Below are positions 46,967 to 58,340 of a stretch of 64,000 nt of DNA, one piece after another. The stretch spans positions 35,219,023 through 35,283,022 of the forward strand of contig CM057228.1 of assembly GCA_029891385.1 (NCBI GenBank), in the 5' to 3' direction. Every line of letters starts with the position of its first letter. The stretch's first letter is position 1. Position numbers and translations under genes: made by a program. The DNA comes from Erythroxylum novogranatense (lineage: Eukaryota; Streptophyta; Magnoliopsida; Malpighiales; Erythroxylaceae). Below the pieces are notes generated by a model that saw only the letters and a program-made list of their open reading frames with translations, had not been told where the DNA came from and made no database searches.

Positions 46967-46972
46967 CACGTG
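46967..46972. promoter_or_regulatory. Second G-box upstream of the GT64 gene
   Basis: CACGTG within CCACCACGTGGC, 80 bases before the start codon. Confidence 0.5.
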
Positions 46973-47051
46973 GCTCTGGTTTGATCCGTTCTGCGAATCA
47001 TTGACTTGAAACTTGTATCTGAATACACATAAAAGCGTCACGCGAACGGCG

Positions 47052-49368
47052 ATGAGAGGTTCCTGGATTAATCGTCGCGGTGTACAAAGATTTCGGCAAA
47101 TAATGAAAACTACCGCTGGATCGGCGAAGATCAAGCTGCTTCTTTTGTGTTGCATCGTATTTACGCTTCTTGCGCTCGCTGGCCGAGCGTCGAAGTTCAA
47201 TGGATGGACCAATAATAGCGTATTTTCTTCTGATCCTCTTGCTGTTCCAGGGTAAGCGCGACTTGTTTGGACTTTTCGATCTCTTATTAACCTCGGTTGT
47301 TATCCAATTCTAAATGGATATTTATGTTGCAATTTCTCACTGTTCTTAAATTTCATGTGTCCACATTTGGTAAAATTCTTGTCTGTTGAATTTAATGAAA
47401 ATGAACTAGAAAAGTTTGCTGACTACGTTTGATTCACGATGTGCCGGTTGATAGGAAGCGCATTGATAAGGCATTTCACTTTCCTTATAACCTACAGACT
47501 TGGAAATATATGGTTTTATATTTTCTTGTATTGACTTATTTATTCACATAAATGACTTTAAATTTCATTTTTGGGATTGGTGCTGCCTCAGATTTAAAGT
47601 TAGATTTGCATACAAGTTTCCACTTCAAAAGAACCATGGAAAAAGGAAAACTATTCTGAGGAGGTCTATTATGAATGCTACTTGGACCACTTAATGAACA
47701 TACAATTTCTTCAGTTTAGCATTTGTACACTGGTTCAAATCATCCGCATCTGATCAGCATGACTTGGATTGGGGCATCATTAGTCGGAAATATATGCAGA
47801 TGAAACTCTATCCTACCAAAAGGAATAATTGATTGGCAAGATTCTTTCCTCTTAATGGAGTCTTTGATATTTTTATGCAGGAAGAGGTATGCCATTTTGA
47901 TGAACACGTGGAAGAGATATGATCTGCTTAAGAAATCAGTTTCTCATTATTCATCATGTCCAGGTCTTGATTCCATACATATTGTCTGGAGTGAACCTAA
48001 TCCTCCATCAGAATCTCTTATCCAATTTCTAAGTGATGTTGTACAGTTAAACTCTAGAGGTGCAAGGAAAGTAGATTTGGTATTTGATATAAACAAGGAA
48101 GACAGTTTGAACAACAGATTTAAAGAAATCAAGGATTTGAAGGCTGATGCTGTGTTTTCAATTGATGATGATGTCATATTTCCTTGTTCCTCAGTGGAGT
48201 TTGCATTCAATGTCTGGCGAAGTGCCCCAGATGCGATGGTGGGATTTGTACCCCGGGCACATTGGGTCGATCATTCTGTATGTCTCATCTTTTCATTTGT
48301 TCTTCTTGCTGCTGTTAGTTCTGTGATGTTCTCACTCACTTATTTTTTTGCTTATTCATATTTTAGATTCTTCGATGGTCATCAATATTTAATTTGTTAA
48401 AGGACGGCTATGAAGGGAGGAATTAATGGCACTTATTGGCCTATTTGGGGCATAAACCCATGTTCTAAACCTAATATAAAGACCGCAAAGCTATTTAGTT
48501 TCTATTAGAATTGTTCTTTTATGGGCTGATTCTCATGCCCATGCATTACACTACATGGCCATGACACATACATGTGAAAGATCAATATGGAGACAACTTT
48601 AAGAACAGTTAGCTGATAAAGGACTTTGTCATCTCTTGTTTCAGTCTTTGTTCTGTCAGAAGCTATGGCTCTAACCATTGATTGTGTGTGATTGTTTTCT
48701 TAAAACTAACCAAACTGTTAAAAATTCTGTGACTTCTGTATCAGGGGGGAAAGGTATACTACAGATATGGTGGATGGTGGTCTGTCTGGTGGACTGGTAC
48801 TTACAGCATGGTACTCTCAAAAGCAGCTTTTTTCCACAAAAAGTATCTCAGTATGTACACGAATAAGATGCCGGCATCAATCAGAGATTATGTCGCCAAG
48901 AGCAGGTGCTTCTGCTTCAGATGTACCTATCTGTTGTTTCTTCTATTTTCGTTTTAATGTAAGCATGATTGACTGTCCTTCATCGTTGATATTGACTATT
49001 AGGAATTGTGAAGATATTGCTATGTCTTTCCTTGTGGCCAATGTGACTGCTGCTCCCCCTATCTGGGTGAAAGGTATCTACTTTATCTCATATAAATTGC
49101 CTTTTTTTTTCTGTTTATTGTGTGTCGTTCCTTTTGGATCTGCTGTTATCAATCAGTGAGATTATGCGTGTTTTATTTACCATTTCTTACTTGTCTGATA
49201 TTTGTAGGTAAGATATTTGAGATTGGTTCTACTGGAATTAGTAGCTTGGGAGGTCATAGCGAAAGAAGAACAACATGCGTCAACAGATTTGTTGCCGAGT
49301 TTGGCCGAATGCCTCTGGTATCTACATCTGTTAAGGCTGTTGATAGCCGTAGTGCCTGGTTTTGGTGA
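47052..49368 (+). CDS. GMT1: GT64 glycosyltransferase, EPC1/GMT1 type (GIPC mannosyltransferase)
   Basis: Type II Golgi membrane enzyme of family GT64 (exostosin-like). The Arabidopsis relative EPC1/GMT1 adds mannose to glycosyl inositol phosphorylceramide sphingolipids and is needed for normal cell adhesion. Exons: 47052-47251, 47881-48277, 48745-48905, 49003-49073 and 49208-49368. All splice sites are GT/AG with matching phases, giving 329 residues. Visible parts: basic N-terminus, a membrane segment at residues 27-44 (IKLLLLCCIVFTLLALAG), YAILMNTWKRYDLL, IVWSEPNPP, a DxD-type metal and nucleotide-sugar motif SIDDDVIFPC (Asp 162-164), YYRYGGWWSVWWTGTYSMVL, and the C-terminus SLGGHSERRTTCVNRF...AWFW. 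Met at 47052 is the first in-frame ATG. Length agrees with the family (about 330). It diverges from eIF3f, 1.7 kb away. Confidence 0.95.
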
Positions 49369-49945
49369 TTGTCGTAGTTTTCAACAAGTCGGCCGCTGAT
49401 TTTTCCACTTTTGGGGCAATCTATTTCAATTTTTTTTGTAGCACTTATGATGTATAATATTTTAGGTTCGTTGTTCTTCACGTCGTCTTCAGGTAGAATC
49501 TAATTAGCATGCTCTAATAGAATGAATTCTTGTATCCTCTCCAAAGAACAACAAGGCTGTTGTTACTGGATATCAATATTTTCTTTCCTAGTTATGAAAC
49601 ATCATCACGATAGTATTCATAACAGTTCTTAGTACAAATTTGTAACGGGACAGAAAAATTGCATTTTGTATATCTTGGACAATGTCAACGTGACAAATGT
49701 TTGGAGAAAATTTATGGCAACTTCATTTGAAAACGATGTTTATTTGAAGTATATTTAATTAATAATTCAGTCATAAATTTGGCATCACTATTGTAATTAG
49801 GGTATGTTTTAGAATCGTCCAAAGGAGATATTAGATATACACTTTAATTAATAAAATGTTTTGTGCGGAATAATTATTTTGAATCTGATTTCAGTGTTAA
49901 GTTTTATGATTCAGAAAAATTAATGTGTGAGCATTTTATTATGGT
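49369..49945. other. 3' region of the GT64 gene and spacer; no gene seen
   Basis: Should contain the 3' UTR. T-rich near 49430 and AT-rich after 49740. Confidence 0.5.
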
Positions 49946-50176
49946 TTGCAGTTTCCGTTCTTTGTTAACTTCAATTCGGTTGTTTCATCCTTTAATGGAT
50001 TAAATTTCTTTGACTGGTACGAACAAGTTCAATTCCACCTTGGTATACTGGGTTTTGATTTGGCACTCCAAATTGAGAGATCAACTGTTATTACTGAAGC
50101 AAGTACAACTAACGAGAAATCTTTGTATAAAGCTTGGGAAGAGTCGTCTGTAAGCATAATTTATTTTATTGCATAA
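49946..50176 (+). pseudogene. Copia gag N-terminal fragment
   Basis: One open stretch reads FNGLNFFDWYEQVQFHLGIL and later NEKSLYKAWEESS. This matches the N-terminal gag (UBN2/DUF4219-like) of plant copia elements of type 'F-G-N-(F/Y)-x-W...AWE'. No rest of the element is seen downstream, and the fragment starts about 0.6 kb after the end of the glycosyltransferase. Confidence 0.7.
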
Positions 50177-51490
50177 ACATAAACACAATAATTCTTTAGC
50201 CTAGATTTAACAATTCTATGTTTATATGAAAATATAAAATATAAAGTATATATCTTGATCCATAAGTGTAAGTTTGATTGAGACAAACCCTCCCAAAAGA
50301 TTGGATGTGAATAAACTTATTTCTCTTCTCTTTTCCTCAATAATTATGCTTTTTTTATGGTGAAAATAAACATAAGTTTATATGGGTGAGAGAGCTGTTT
50401 CAAATTAAATAAAGATATCCTCAACCGTTACCATCAAATGGTATGTTTAAAATAAAATTTTATCTTAATTAATCAATATTATCTTACTTCATCAAATTGA
50501 TCAATCATAAGTTAGCATTTAACATTGTTGAAGTCATAATTATTTAATGAGCCACATGTTAAATATATATAGGTTTTACAAATGATACTAGCAATACAAT
50601 TTTTAAAACAAAACTGTTAAATGAAATCTTAATATTTTTATTAATATTTAATTTAAATTCAAATATTTTAGAAAATTTATATGAATTTTAATTTTTAAAA
50701 TTTTTAATTTAAACGCTACTTAAAAGATTTGTCAAAATTGTATTGAATAATTTTTGTTTGACATTTTTCTAATATTTATTTATGATCTTCTTGCTAATTA
50801 AGCATTCTATTTGATAAAAGGAGTTTACAATCAAAACTCCTCTTGCCTAGATAACTAAGTCTGAAAAATTAGCGATTTGAATACTTAATTTTTCATTGCC
50901 TTTTCTGTTGCAATTCCTAAGTCAGTCTTTTGTTCCTCTTTGCTTAGTGCTATTTGTTACTTTTATTCATCTTTGCCTAGTCTCTTCCCAAATTTAGCCT
51001 CAGTACCCTCACATAGTTTATTTTATTATCGTTTGTTTCTCTTAGTTTCATCTGAGTATCATCTAAGTTCTTATTATTATGTATGTGAGACTCTTCTATT
51101 TACATGTTAACTCTTGTATTAATTGATTTTTTTTTGTCTAGGTTAAGGAGACAAACTCCTTGTTGATTTATATATTGTGTAGCTATCCTTACAATTAATA
51201 CAATTTATTTATGTGGTCCTAACATATTCTGATAATGTTGCATATGTTTGTGTGTAAATTTTTATCGGTAATTTAAATATAAATACTTTGTGTCATCCAT
51301 ATGGATTCTTTAATTTTGTTGATAGTTTGAATTAAAAACTCATAGAATTTTATGTAGTAAAGTACCTCAAGAAGAAGTACATAATGAGTTCAAAGGATTG
51401 ATAAAAGTTTAGTGTCTTCCATCTCAATGCCAATAAAATTTCTATTTTAAAAAAGCTTCTACTTTTTTGTTAATCATGTATATATAGAAT
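50177..51490. other. No gene seen
   Basis: AT-rich sequence. At 51147-51163 the phrase AAGGAGACAAACTCCTT forms a small inverted repeat. The stretch 50870-51230 has the look of an LTR, but no ends or partner could be assigned. Confidence 0.4.
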
Positions 51491-51499
51491 ATGGTCTTC

Positions 51500-51815
51500 A
51501 TGTAAGCAGGAGTAAGAATTACCATAGAGATGGCGTGCATAACGGGGGTGAGCTTGTCATTTCAATTAGACCTATGTCCAGAGCTAGGACCAAGAGACTC
51601 AAGGAGGCTCTCCATGCACATGTGGGCCAATTTGTGAAGAGGATGGAATGCACCAAGTCTATTGGAGGAAAGCTATTTGAATCACAACCCAAATTAATTC
51701 ATTTATCTCAAATCCTTAGATTGGACCTACTTGGGACTTGAAGACCATTGTATTGGGCTGCGCATCATTACTTAAGCCCAAGAGGAGAGAAGCGCCTATG
51801 ATCAACAAGGAGTCT
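51500..51815 (+). pseudogene. 3' end of Ty3/gypsy pol, first copy
   Basis: Matches 54062-54345 closely. The plus strand reads ISIRPMSRARTKRLKEALHA, the Arg-rich tail ('GP-TRSRAK-LKEAL') closing the polyprotein of a common plant gypsy family. Nothing of the polymerase lies upstream, so this is an isolated fragment. Confidence 0.65.
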
Positions 51816-51965
51816 GTCTCCTTATTCAACTCCATCGGAATTCAAGAAACCGTCGCCTATCACCATCAAATTATCGTCGGTTTATCAATTCAGGTGTGAA
51901 TTAACTTTCGACCTAAGGTTTTCAATTATTATTCTTGTTTAGTTTGTTGAAACTTTCGGTCTATA

Positions 51966-52072
51966 TTAAAAAAAGTTCAAAAAATCTGAAAAATTCAAAA
52001 AAAGTCCCAAAAAAAGTTCGAAAAAAGTCTAAAAAGGTCAAAAAATTTGAAAAAGTTCAAAAAAATCTAATT
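51966..52072 (+). repeat. A-rich tandem repeat of AAAAAAGTC/AAAAAAGTTC
   Basis: About a dozen imperfect units of 7-10 bp, alternating AAAAAGTTC, AAAATCTG and AAAAGTCC. It follows sequence that resembles an LTR 3' part. Confidence 0.8.
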
Positions 52073-52439
52073 TTTTTCATTTGTTTCTCCATACGCTCAC
52101 TTGTTAGTTGTTTCGAACTTTTCGCACCCCTTTGATTCTTTTAATTAGTTGAGAATTGATTCCGAGTAATGATTTGAATTTCAGGAGGGATTGAGTGGTA
52201 AAAGGCAAAATTGTATGAGCTTATCTGAGGGAGTCATTGTCATAACTTAAACACAAGGACAGTGACATCATTTGGGTGAAACACGTGAGAGAGTATGTAA
52301 GGTTGTTTATTACTAACCTTGTTTTGCAGGTATATCATTTTATCTCCAATGTCACCGGGAGCTAGTAATGATGACAACTAAGGGGAGATGAAAATATCAT
52401 TTTCACTTTGTGAGCCATGCAATAACAATTTGAGAGGTT

Positions 52440-53620
52440 CAATCTGGCCTTAATCTAATTAGGGGACATATGGATGAGCTCAAATAAAGGAGACGCGAGG
52501 AATCTAAGGTGAGACGTGTAGGTGTATGTCAGTAGCAACCACCACCTCGATATGAGCCAGAGGAGGATGACTTTGAGGAGGAGGATGAGTTTGAGGTATG
52601 TAGACCTAGGAGAGGTCAAAGAGTTGAGCCATTTAATATGAGAGATAGAGACCTTAAATCTATCAAGATGCAAATCCCATCCTTCAAGGGAAGGAATGAT
52701 ACAGAGGCTTACCTGGAGTGAGAAAGGAAGGTGGACTTAGTTTTTGAGTGCCACAATTTTTTTGAAGATAAAATGGTAAAACTAGTCGCTATTGAATTTA
52801 CAAATTATGCACTAATATGGTGAGATTATTTGGTGACATATAAGAGAAATAAAGAGATGTCAATTACTATTTGGGATGATATGATGGCATGCATGAGGAA
52901 GAGATTTATGCCTTCTTACTATTACAGGGAGATGCACCAGAAACTTCAGAGATTCACTTAGGGGTCTAAATCAATGGAGGACTACTATAAAGAGATGGAG
53001 GTGACTATGATCCAAGCCAACATGGGATGATTGATTCGGAGGATAGTGGTAATAAATCTAAGCTTGTTGCTGATAATGATTTTGAGGATGATAGTTGCTT
53101 TGAGAGAGTTGTTATAGGAGAAGCATTAGTAGTTAGAAGGGTATTGAGTACTAGGGCTACAGATGAGGTTATAGATCATAGAGAATATTTTCCATATGAG
53201 GTGTTTAGTTGGTGAGAAAGTATGTAATTTGATCATTGATGGGGGAAGTTGCACTAGTGTAGTTAGTTGGACTATAGTACAAAAATTGGGTTTGACAAGT
53301 AGGAAACATTTGGAGGCATACAATTTACAGTAGTTTAATGATAGTGCTGGTGTGAAGGTGAATAGGTAGGTTGTAGTGCCATTTTCAGTAGAGAGATATG
53401 AGGATGAGGTGCTGTGTGATGTGGTACCAATAGAGGCTAGTCATATATTACTTGGGAGACCTTGGTAATTTGAAAAGAGGGTAGCACATGATGGGTATAC
53501 CAATAGGTACTCCTTTAAGTTTAATGGTAGGAATTCCATTCTACTACCTTTATCACCTCATGAATTATACCTAAACCAAATAAAAGCAAGTAATAGTGAA
53601 GAGGGTTCAGGTAGTAAGAA
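52440..53620 (+). pseudogene. Ty3/gypsy gag and protease, decayed
   Basis: Gag region: RDRDLKSIKMQIPSFKGRND, then TEAYLE-stop-ERKVDLVFECH and IWDDMMACMRKRFMPSYYYR and SKSMEDYYKEMEV (52640-53020). This is a clear Retrotrans_gag domain with several stops. The zinc knuckle is missing, probably deleted around 53025. Protease-like part: KVCNLIIDGGSCTSVVSW (about 53215-53270, with the DGGS active-site line where families show D-S/T/G-G) and SHILLGRPW (53440). Reverse transcriptase and integrase should follow but are absent, since the sequence passes into the pol 3' end at about 53850. Confidence 0.8.
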
Positions 53621-53799
53621 CAAAAATAATGAAGAGAAAAAAGAGGCCTAAAAGAAAAATGAGTTTGGCCCAATGGTGTGTGAATACACAAGTGACGAAA
53701 AGAAAATGGGATGTGCAAGAGAGAAAACTTAGAAAGAGAAAAGAAAGAGAGAAAAGTGAGAATGTTTGCTAAGTGAAAAGACTTAAGGAGAGTAACTGA

Positions 53800-54240
53800 A
53801 GAGAAAAGAGCATTAGTAGTGGTGAGATACAAAGAGTGTTTAGTTTCTAATACTAACCCTCTTGATGCTTTGCCTAGTGTTTTTGCTCTGGATCTTAGGG
53901 GTGATAGTCTGTTCCAGGTGTTGGAGAAGATAAATGACAACGCCTACAAAATTGACCTGTCATGTGAGTATTATGTTTCTGCAACTTTTAATATTACTGA
54001 TCTTTCTCTTTTTGATATGGGTTCAGATTAGAGGACAAATTTCTTGAGGAGGGAAGGATTGATGTGAGCAAGAGTAAGGATCACCATGGAGATGACATGC
54101 ATGACAGGGGCGAGTTTGTCATTTCAATTGGACCTATATCCGGAGCTAGGACTGAGAGACTCAAGGTGACTCTCTATGCACATGTGGGCCAATTTATGGA
54201 GAGGTTGGAGGAGAGCTATTTGAATCACAACCCAATTTAA
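53800..54240 (+). pseudogene. 3' end of Ty3/gypsy pol, second copy
   Basis: Reads LGDKINDNAYK-like sequence as VLEKINDNAYKIDLSCEYYV, then FNITDLSLFD and, after a stop, RTNFLEEGRID. This is the chromodomain-less 3' end of pol in plant gypsy elements ('NAYKIDLPGEYGVSATFNVADL', 'R-NPF-EGG-D'). It joins directly to protease sequence upstream, so roughly 3 kb of polymerase and integrase is deleted. Confidence 0.75.
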
Positions 54241-54850
54241 TTCATTTATCTCAAATCCTTGGATTGGAATCACTTGGGACTTGAAGACCATTGTATGGGG
54301 TTGTGCATCATCACTTAAGCCGAAGAGGAGAGATGCGCCTATGATCAGACTTGGGAACGTGTTGGACCAGGCCTAGACGTGTTTTTATTATTCTATTTTA
54401 GACTTGTTTTAAGTTATAATTGTTTTGGGCTTCTATGTATTATTTAGCCTAATTCTTTTATTATTTAACCTAGGTATAAATACCCTCTGTAGGGTTAGTG
54501 AAAGACAATTATGATCATATTATTTCTTGTGTACCGCTAGCCATCTTGAGAGGAGAGACCCCTCTTGTTCTTTTCAATTTAGAAATTAAACATCACTTAT
54601 CAACCAAATCAGATTGTGGCGTGATTTTGATCCTAAACAACTTTCTTGGTTTGTTCTTTATCCATTATCTAGGTTGCTTGAGACAAGTTCTTAATGAGGT
54701 GTAGTAGGTAAATTTGAAACACTGCGTATTGGAGTTAATTTTGGTTAATTCGAATCTATCCTCTTCTTGTTTCCTTGAATCCAAGCTTTTCAATCCTTCA
54801 ATTCTATAGGGTGCATTAGGTCTCTTCAAAAGATAATATGAATTAATATA
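54240..54850 (+). repeat. Probable LTR of the gypsy element
   Basis: Follows the pol 3' end. Contains a TATA-like box in CTAGGTATAAATACCCTC (54470-54487) and a GAGGAGAGACCCCTCTTG stretch. No second copy lies upstream of the gag in the window, so its 3' boundary is uncertain. Confidence 0.5.
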
Positions 54851-55289
54851 ATTCTTAATTTACATACCTCATTTACAAAGATTGTAAATATTTTTATGCT
54901 TATTCTTGTATTACATGGACTTGACTTAAAATAAAGGTTGAGAAGAAAGACATTACCATTCCTGACCCAAATTAACATATATCATTTGTCCTACTAGGTT
55001 AGTACTAATATTATTTTGTATAAGATTCCATTCATTCGATGGTGAGTAACAAAGATGCCAACATGCTAATAATTATATTATAAAAGTTTTACCTTGTATA
55101 TGGTTCTTGACAAAGTATTGTTTTGATGTTTGAAGATATGCATATTCAACAACTTCATTCTCTTAGTTTGTCAATATTTCTTTAATGGGGTGTCTATCTA
55201 GATTTGTATATGTTCCGAAATATGTATATGTTTTTAAAACTATATATGTGCCTATATAAGTATATATTTGTAAATATGTATCTTTTTAT

Positions 55290-57790
55290 TTATTTGTCAT
55301 GTGTATGGTTACAATGGCCCAGTATGGAAGCTTGGAGTTATATTATAGTGAATACTTTAAGCTAGATCCTAAGTTGAGTTATGATAGTGGGTCATCAAAC
55401 TATATTGATAACATTGACCTTAATTTTGTCAATTATAAATAATTCTGTAAGATGGGAAGAGGAACTTGGTTACTAATAGGTTGATAAAACTTTCCAGGGT
55501 TTATATTCGATGAATTTTTAATATCATTAGATCTAACAAAAGTTGTAATAGGTTAATTAACCCTTTTAAAAATACATGACATAATTGAGGTGTATATTGC
55601 ACATAAGTTTGATTTTCTAGTTTTGGCTTTAAAATGATGGGGATGTTCTGCATAATTAAGTTAATATAGCTAATCTTGAAGAAGAGAGTAGTGCTAAAAA
55701 TCATGGGGATGTATGCCCTGATGGGGATGATGTACATGATGAAGTTAATGAGATACTTTTGAAAAAAAGAGTAATATTGAAAATTATAAAAATAATGATA
55801 TTAATTCAATTAGTGGAGTTGTTTCACATAATGAAATTGAAGGAAAATATGATATATTTGAAGTGTCAAGTCTAAATGGCCATTAACCAATAGAGATTGA
55901 CTCTAGTGACTATGGAAGCTTCTTTAACAGTGATGAGATGAGTATCCTTGTGGAGAGGAGCTTGGACAGACAATTAGAAGATCTAGTACAAATCATCACA
56001 ATAGATATTGGTTATAGAATTTAGCAATACGAAAGAATTAAAAATGTTGTTGTTAATTATGTAATAGTAGCATGATTTAATGTCAAATAAAAAAATAAAT
56101 CTAAGGCAATTAGAGTAGGACGCATTAAAGGATGCAAGTGTATTTGAGATATGATAGTAAAGAAAAATGTTTAAAAACTAGTACACAGAGGTTCGTACGT
56201 ACATGCCTCATAAGAAACAAGCCGAAAATGTTAGCTAAGGTTTAAAGTAGACACTTCAAAGACAACATTTTAGAAAAGCCTAATATAGCCACTACTAATA
56301 TGATTGAAGAATGTAAGGAAAAGTTGAATAAATTTATGAATTCAATTATTTATAGGCTGTGAAGATGAAGTCAAGGAGAATATTTAAAGCTTTAAGGTTA
56401 TATCCATAAGTTGAAACTCGGTAATCTTGGTTCAACAGTTGAACTACAATTGTCAAGGAATTAAGAAACCTTGTTGTTACAATTCAAGTGTTTATATATT
56501 TGTTTTGAAACTATAAAATAAGGATGGAGACACCTGAGACCTATACATATGATGAATATTTATTTCTTGAAGACATAATTCTAAGGATAACTATTCAATA
56601 CAGTTGGAAAGTATGGATATAGAGGCACATATCCTATAATATAGGTTATTAAGGAAGGGAAAAATACTGATCTACGAAGTTAGTTCATGCCACTCTTATT
56701 AATTGATTTGAAGTTGGAATATGAGGATGGAGTCACAGTAATATATGATACAAAAAATATATTTCAATATATGTTTTTATTTATTTGTTATAAGAGATAA
56801 TATTGCCTTATTTTATTTGACTTCTTTTTCTTGACTCGTGTATGGTTAGATTAACAAGAGCTATTAAGACCCCATCGCTAAATACATGCAACATAATATG
56901 TGCCAAATATATTTAATACAATTAACATAGATATTGAAGTGGTAAAGACTTAAGGAGGCAAGTTGGGCATATGCATAATCTATATATGTTAAAGGCTTTA
57001 ATGAGAAACTAAAGAAATTCGATAAAATTAAACTTGGGTATGTTTCTGTATTGCTTTAATATCTGTAAGAGACTTAGTCTAGTTTATTCTAACCATTTAA
57101 GTCAAAGTGTCCAATTGTTGATAATAACATAAGTGAGACTTTCAAAATTGAATTTAACCAACAAGAGACATATCAATTATTAGTATGCTATAAGCCATAA
57201 GGACAATAATCATGAAAAGACATGCTGAAAAGGGTTATACACATATACATGAAAATTAAATATTGCACTTGCAATTGTATGAAGCTTAAAAAAAGGAACA
57301 GTATAATAAAGGATCGTGTGGAATGAAGACATAGCATATAAGGTCAGTAAAGGGGATGGAAAACATATTGTTAAACTAAAAAAAGACAATTATTTGTAGA
57401 ATATAAGAATATAGTTATCCATGCAAACATTTTATCAATGCTATCAATCAATCCCAAAAAAAAGAAACTTTTTTCAATGACTGTTGTAAGAATATCACTT
57501 TTTTAGAGTGTATGATCAAGTGTTGCAACCTATTAAAAAAGTGACGATTTGGCTCAACAAAATCGATTATAAGCAGATACATTCACCAACCGAAAGGATG
57601 ATTTTAAAAGGGCAAAAAAGATAAGAAAGGAAGATAATAATGAACCTAAAAAACTTGCAAGTGTAAAAAAAATGTCACAAAAGATCTAAGTATAGAAATG
57701 TAGGAAATGTGATGATTCTGGATACAACATTAGAAGAAGTAATATAGCATGACCTAATAAACAACTTGTCAATGTAAGTAACTACTAGTT
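55290..57790 (+). pseudogene. Degenerate Mutator-like (MULE) transposase
   Basis: Three separated similarities in the expected order. First, YNGPVWKLGVILWYSEYFKL (about 55310-55370), like the N-terminal region of plant MuDR proteins. Second, about 56190-56340, FVRTCLIRNKPKMLAKV and later MIEECKEKLNKFMNSIIYRL, resembling the 'HTC-R-N...' DNA-binding segment. Third, a C-terminal stretch with DDFKRAKKIRKEDNNEPKKL followed by KCRKCDDSGYNIRR (57690-57740), the Lys-rich tail and zinc knuckle that ends many MULE transposases. Stops and frameshifts are dense throughout, and terminal inverted repeats were not found. The individual matches are weak, but their order supports the call. Confidence 0.45.
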
Positions 57791-58089
57791 TAAGTATCCA
57801 TTTTTAATCTATTTATTAATATTAACGATATCCATACTATTTATAGGTCTTAATAGCTCCAGTTGAGGGGCCAAAAATTAGAGAAGTGTCACAAGGAAAA
57901 ATATATTGCTTCCTTTCACAAAAATGGTTATATGAAATATTTTACTCCTTTAACAAAAATTATGTTTAACAAATTTGTATTTAAAACATGTTAATAATGT
58001 AGGAATCAATACTTAATCAACAAAGTGTAAATGTGATTTTAACAAGTACTTAAAATACTTTAATTGATTATTAATATTCATTAGTCCCT

Positions 58090-58340
58090 AATAGTGCCCA
58101 AGAGAGGGGATGAATTAGATGTTTATAAAATTTAACAAACTTTTATAATCAATGTACTCAACTAATAACAACCAATATAAATAAGGATGAGAAAATTTCT
58201 TAACATATATTAAGCAGACAATCGAACAATAATTTAAAAAGAATAGGCAAGAAAGAATGCAAACCATTTTGTAGTGATTCAGCAAATAATCTTTGCCTAC
58301 GTCCACTCTCAAGCTCTTTTTAAAATTCCACTATAACTCT
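58090..58340 (-). repeat. Sirevirus-like LTR fragment
   Basis: GTGCCCAAGAGAGGGGATGAATTAG (first 20 bases at 58096) and, further right, CAAATAATCTTTGCCTACGTCCACT correspond in order and spacing to parts of the copia LTR at 2510-2730 ('GTGCAC AAGAAGGGGG', 'GGGCTACGTCCA'). It belongs with the minus-strand gag relic at 60.2-60.9 kb. Confidence 0.5.

Noticed and set aside
46663..47212. Minus-strand frames upstream of the GT64 gene
   Set aside because: They overlap the promoter and first exon of the plus-strand gene and show no protein family features.
51147..51824. Two inverted repeats, AAGGAGACAAACTCCTT (51147) and AAGGAGTCTGTCTCCTT (51808)
   Set aside because: They are nearly complementary to each other, but I could find no element bounded by them and no duplication outside.
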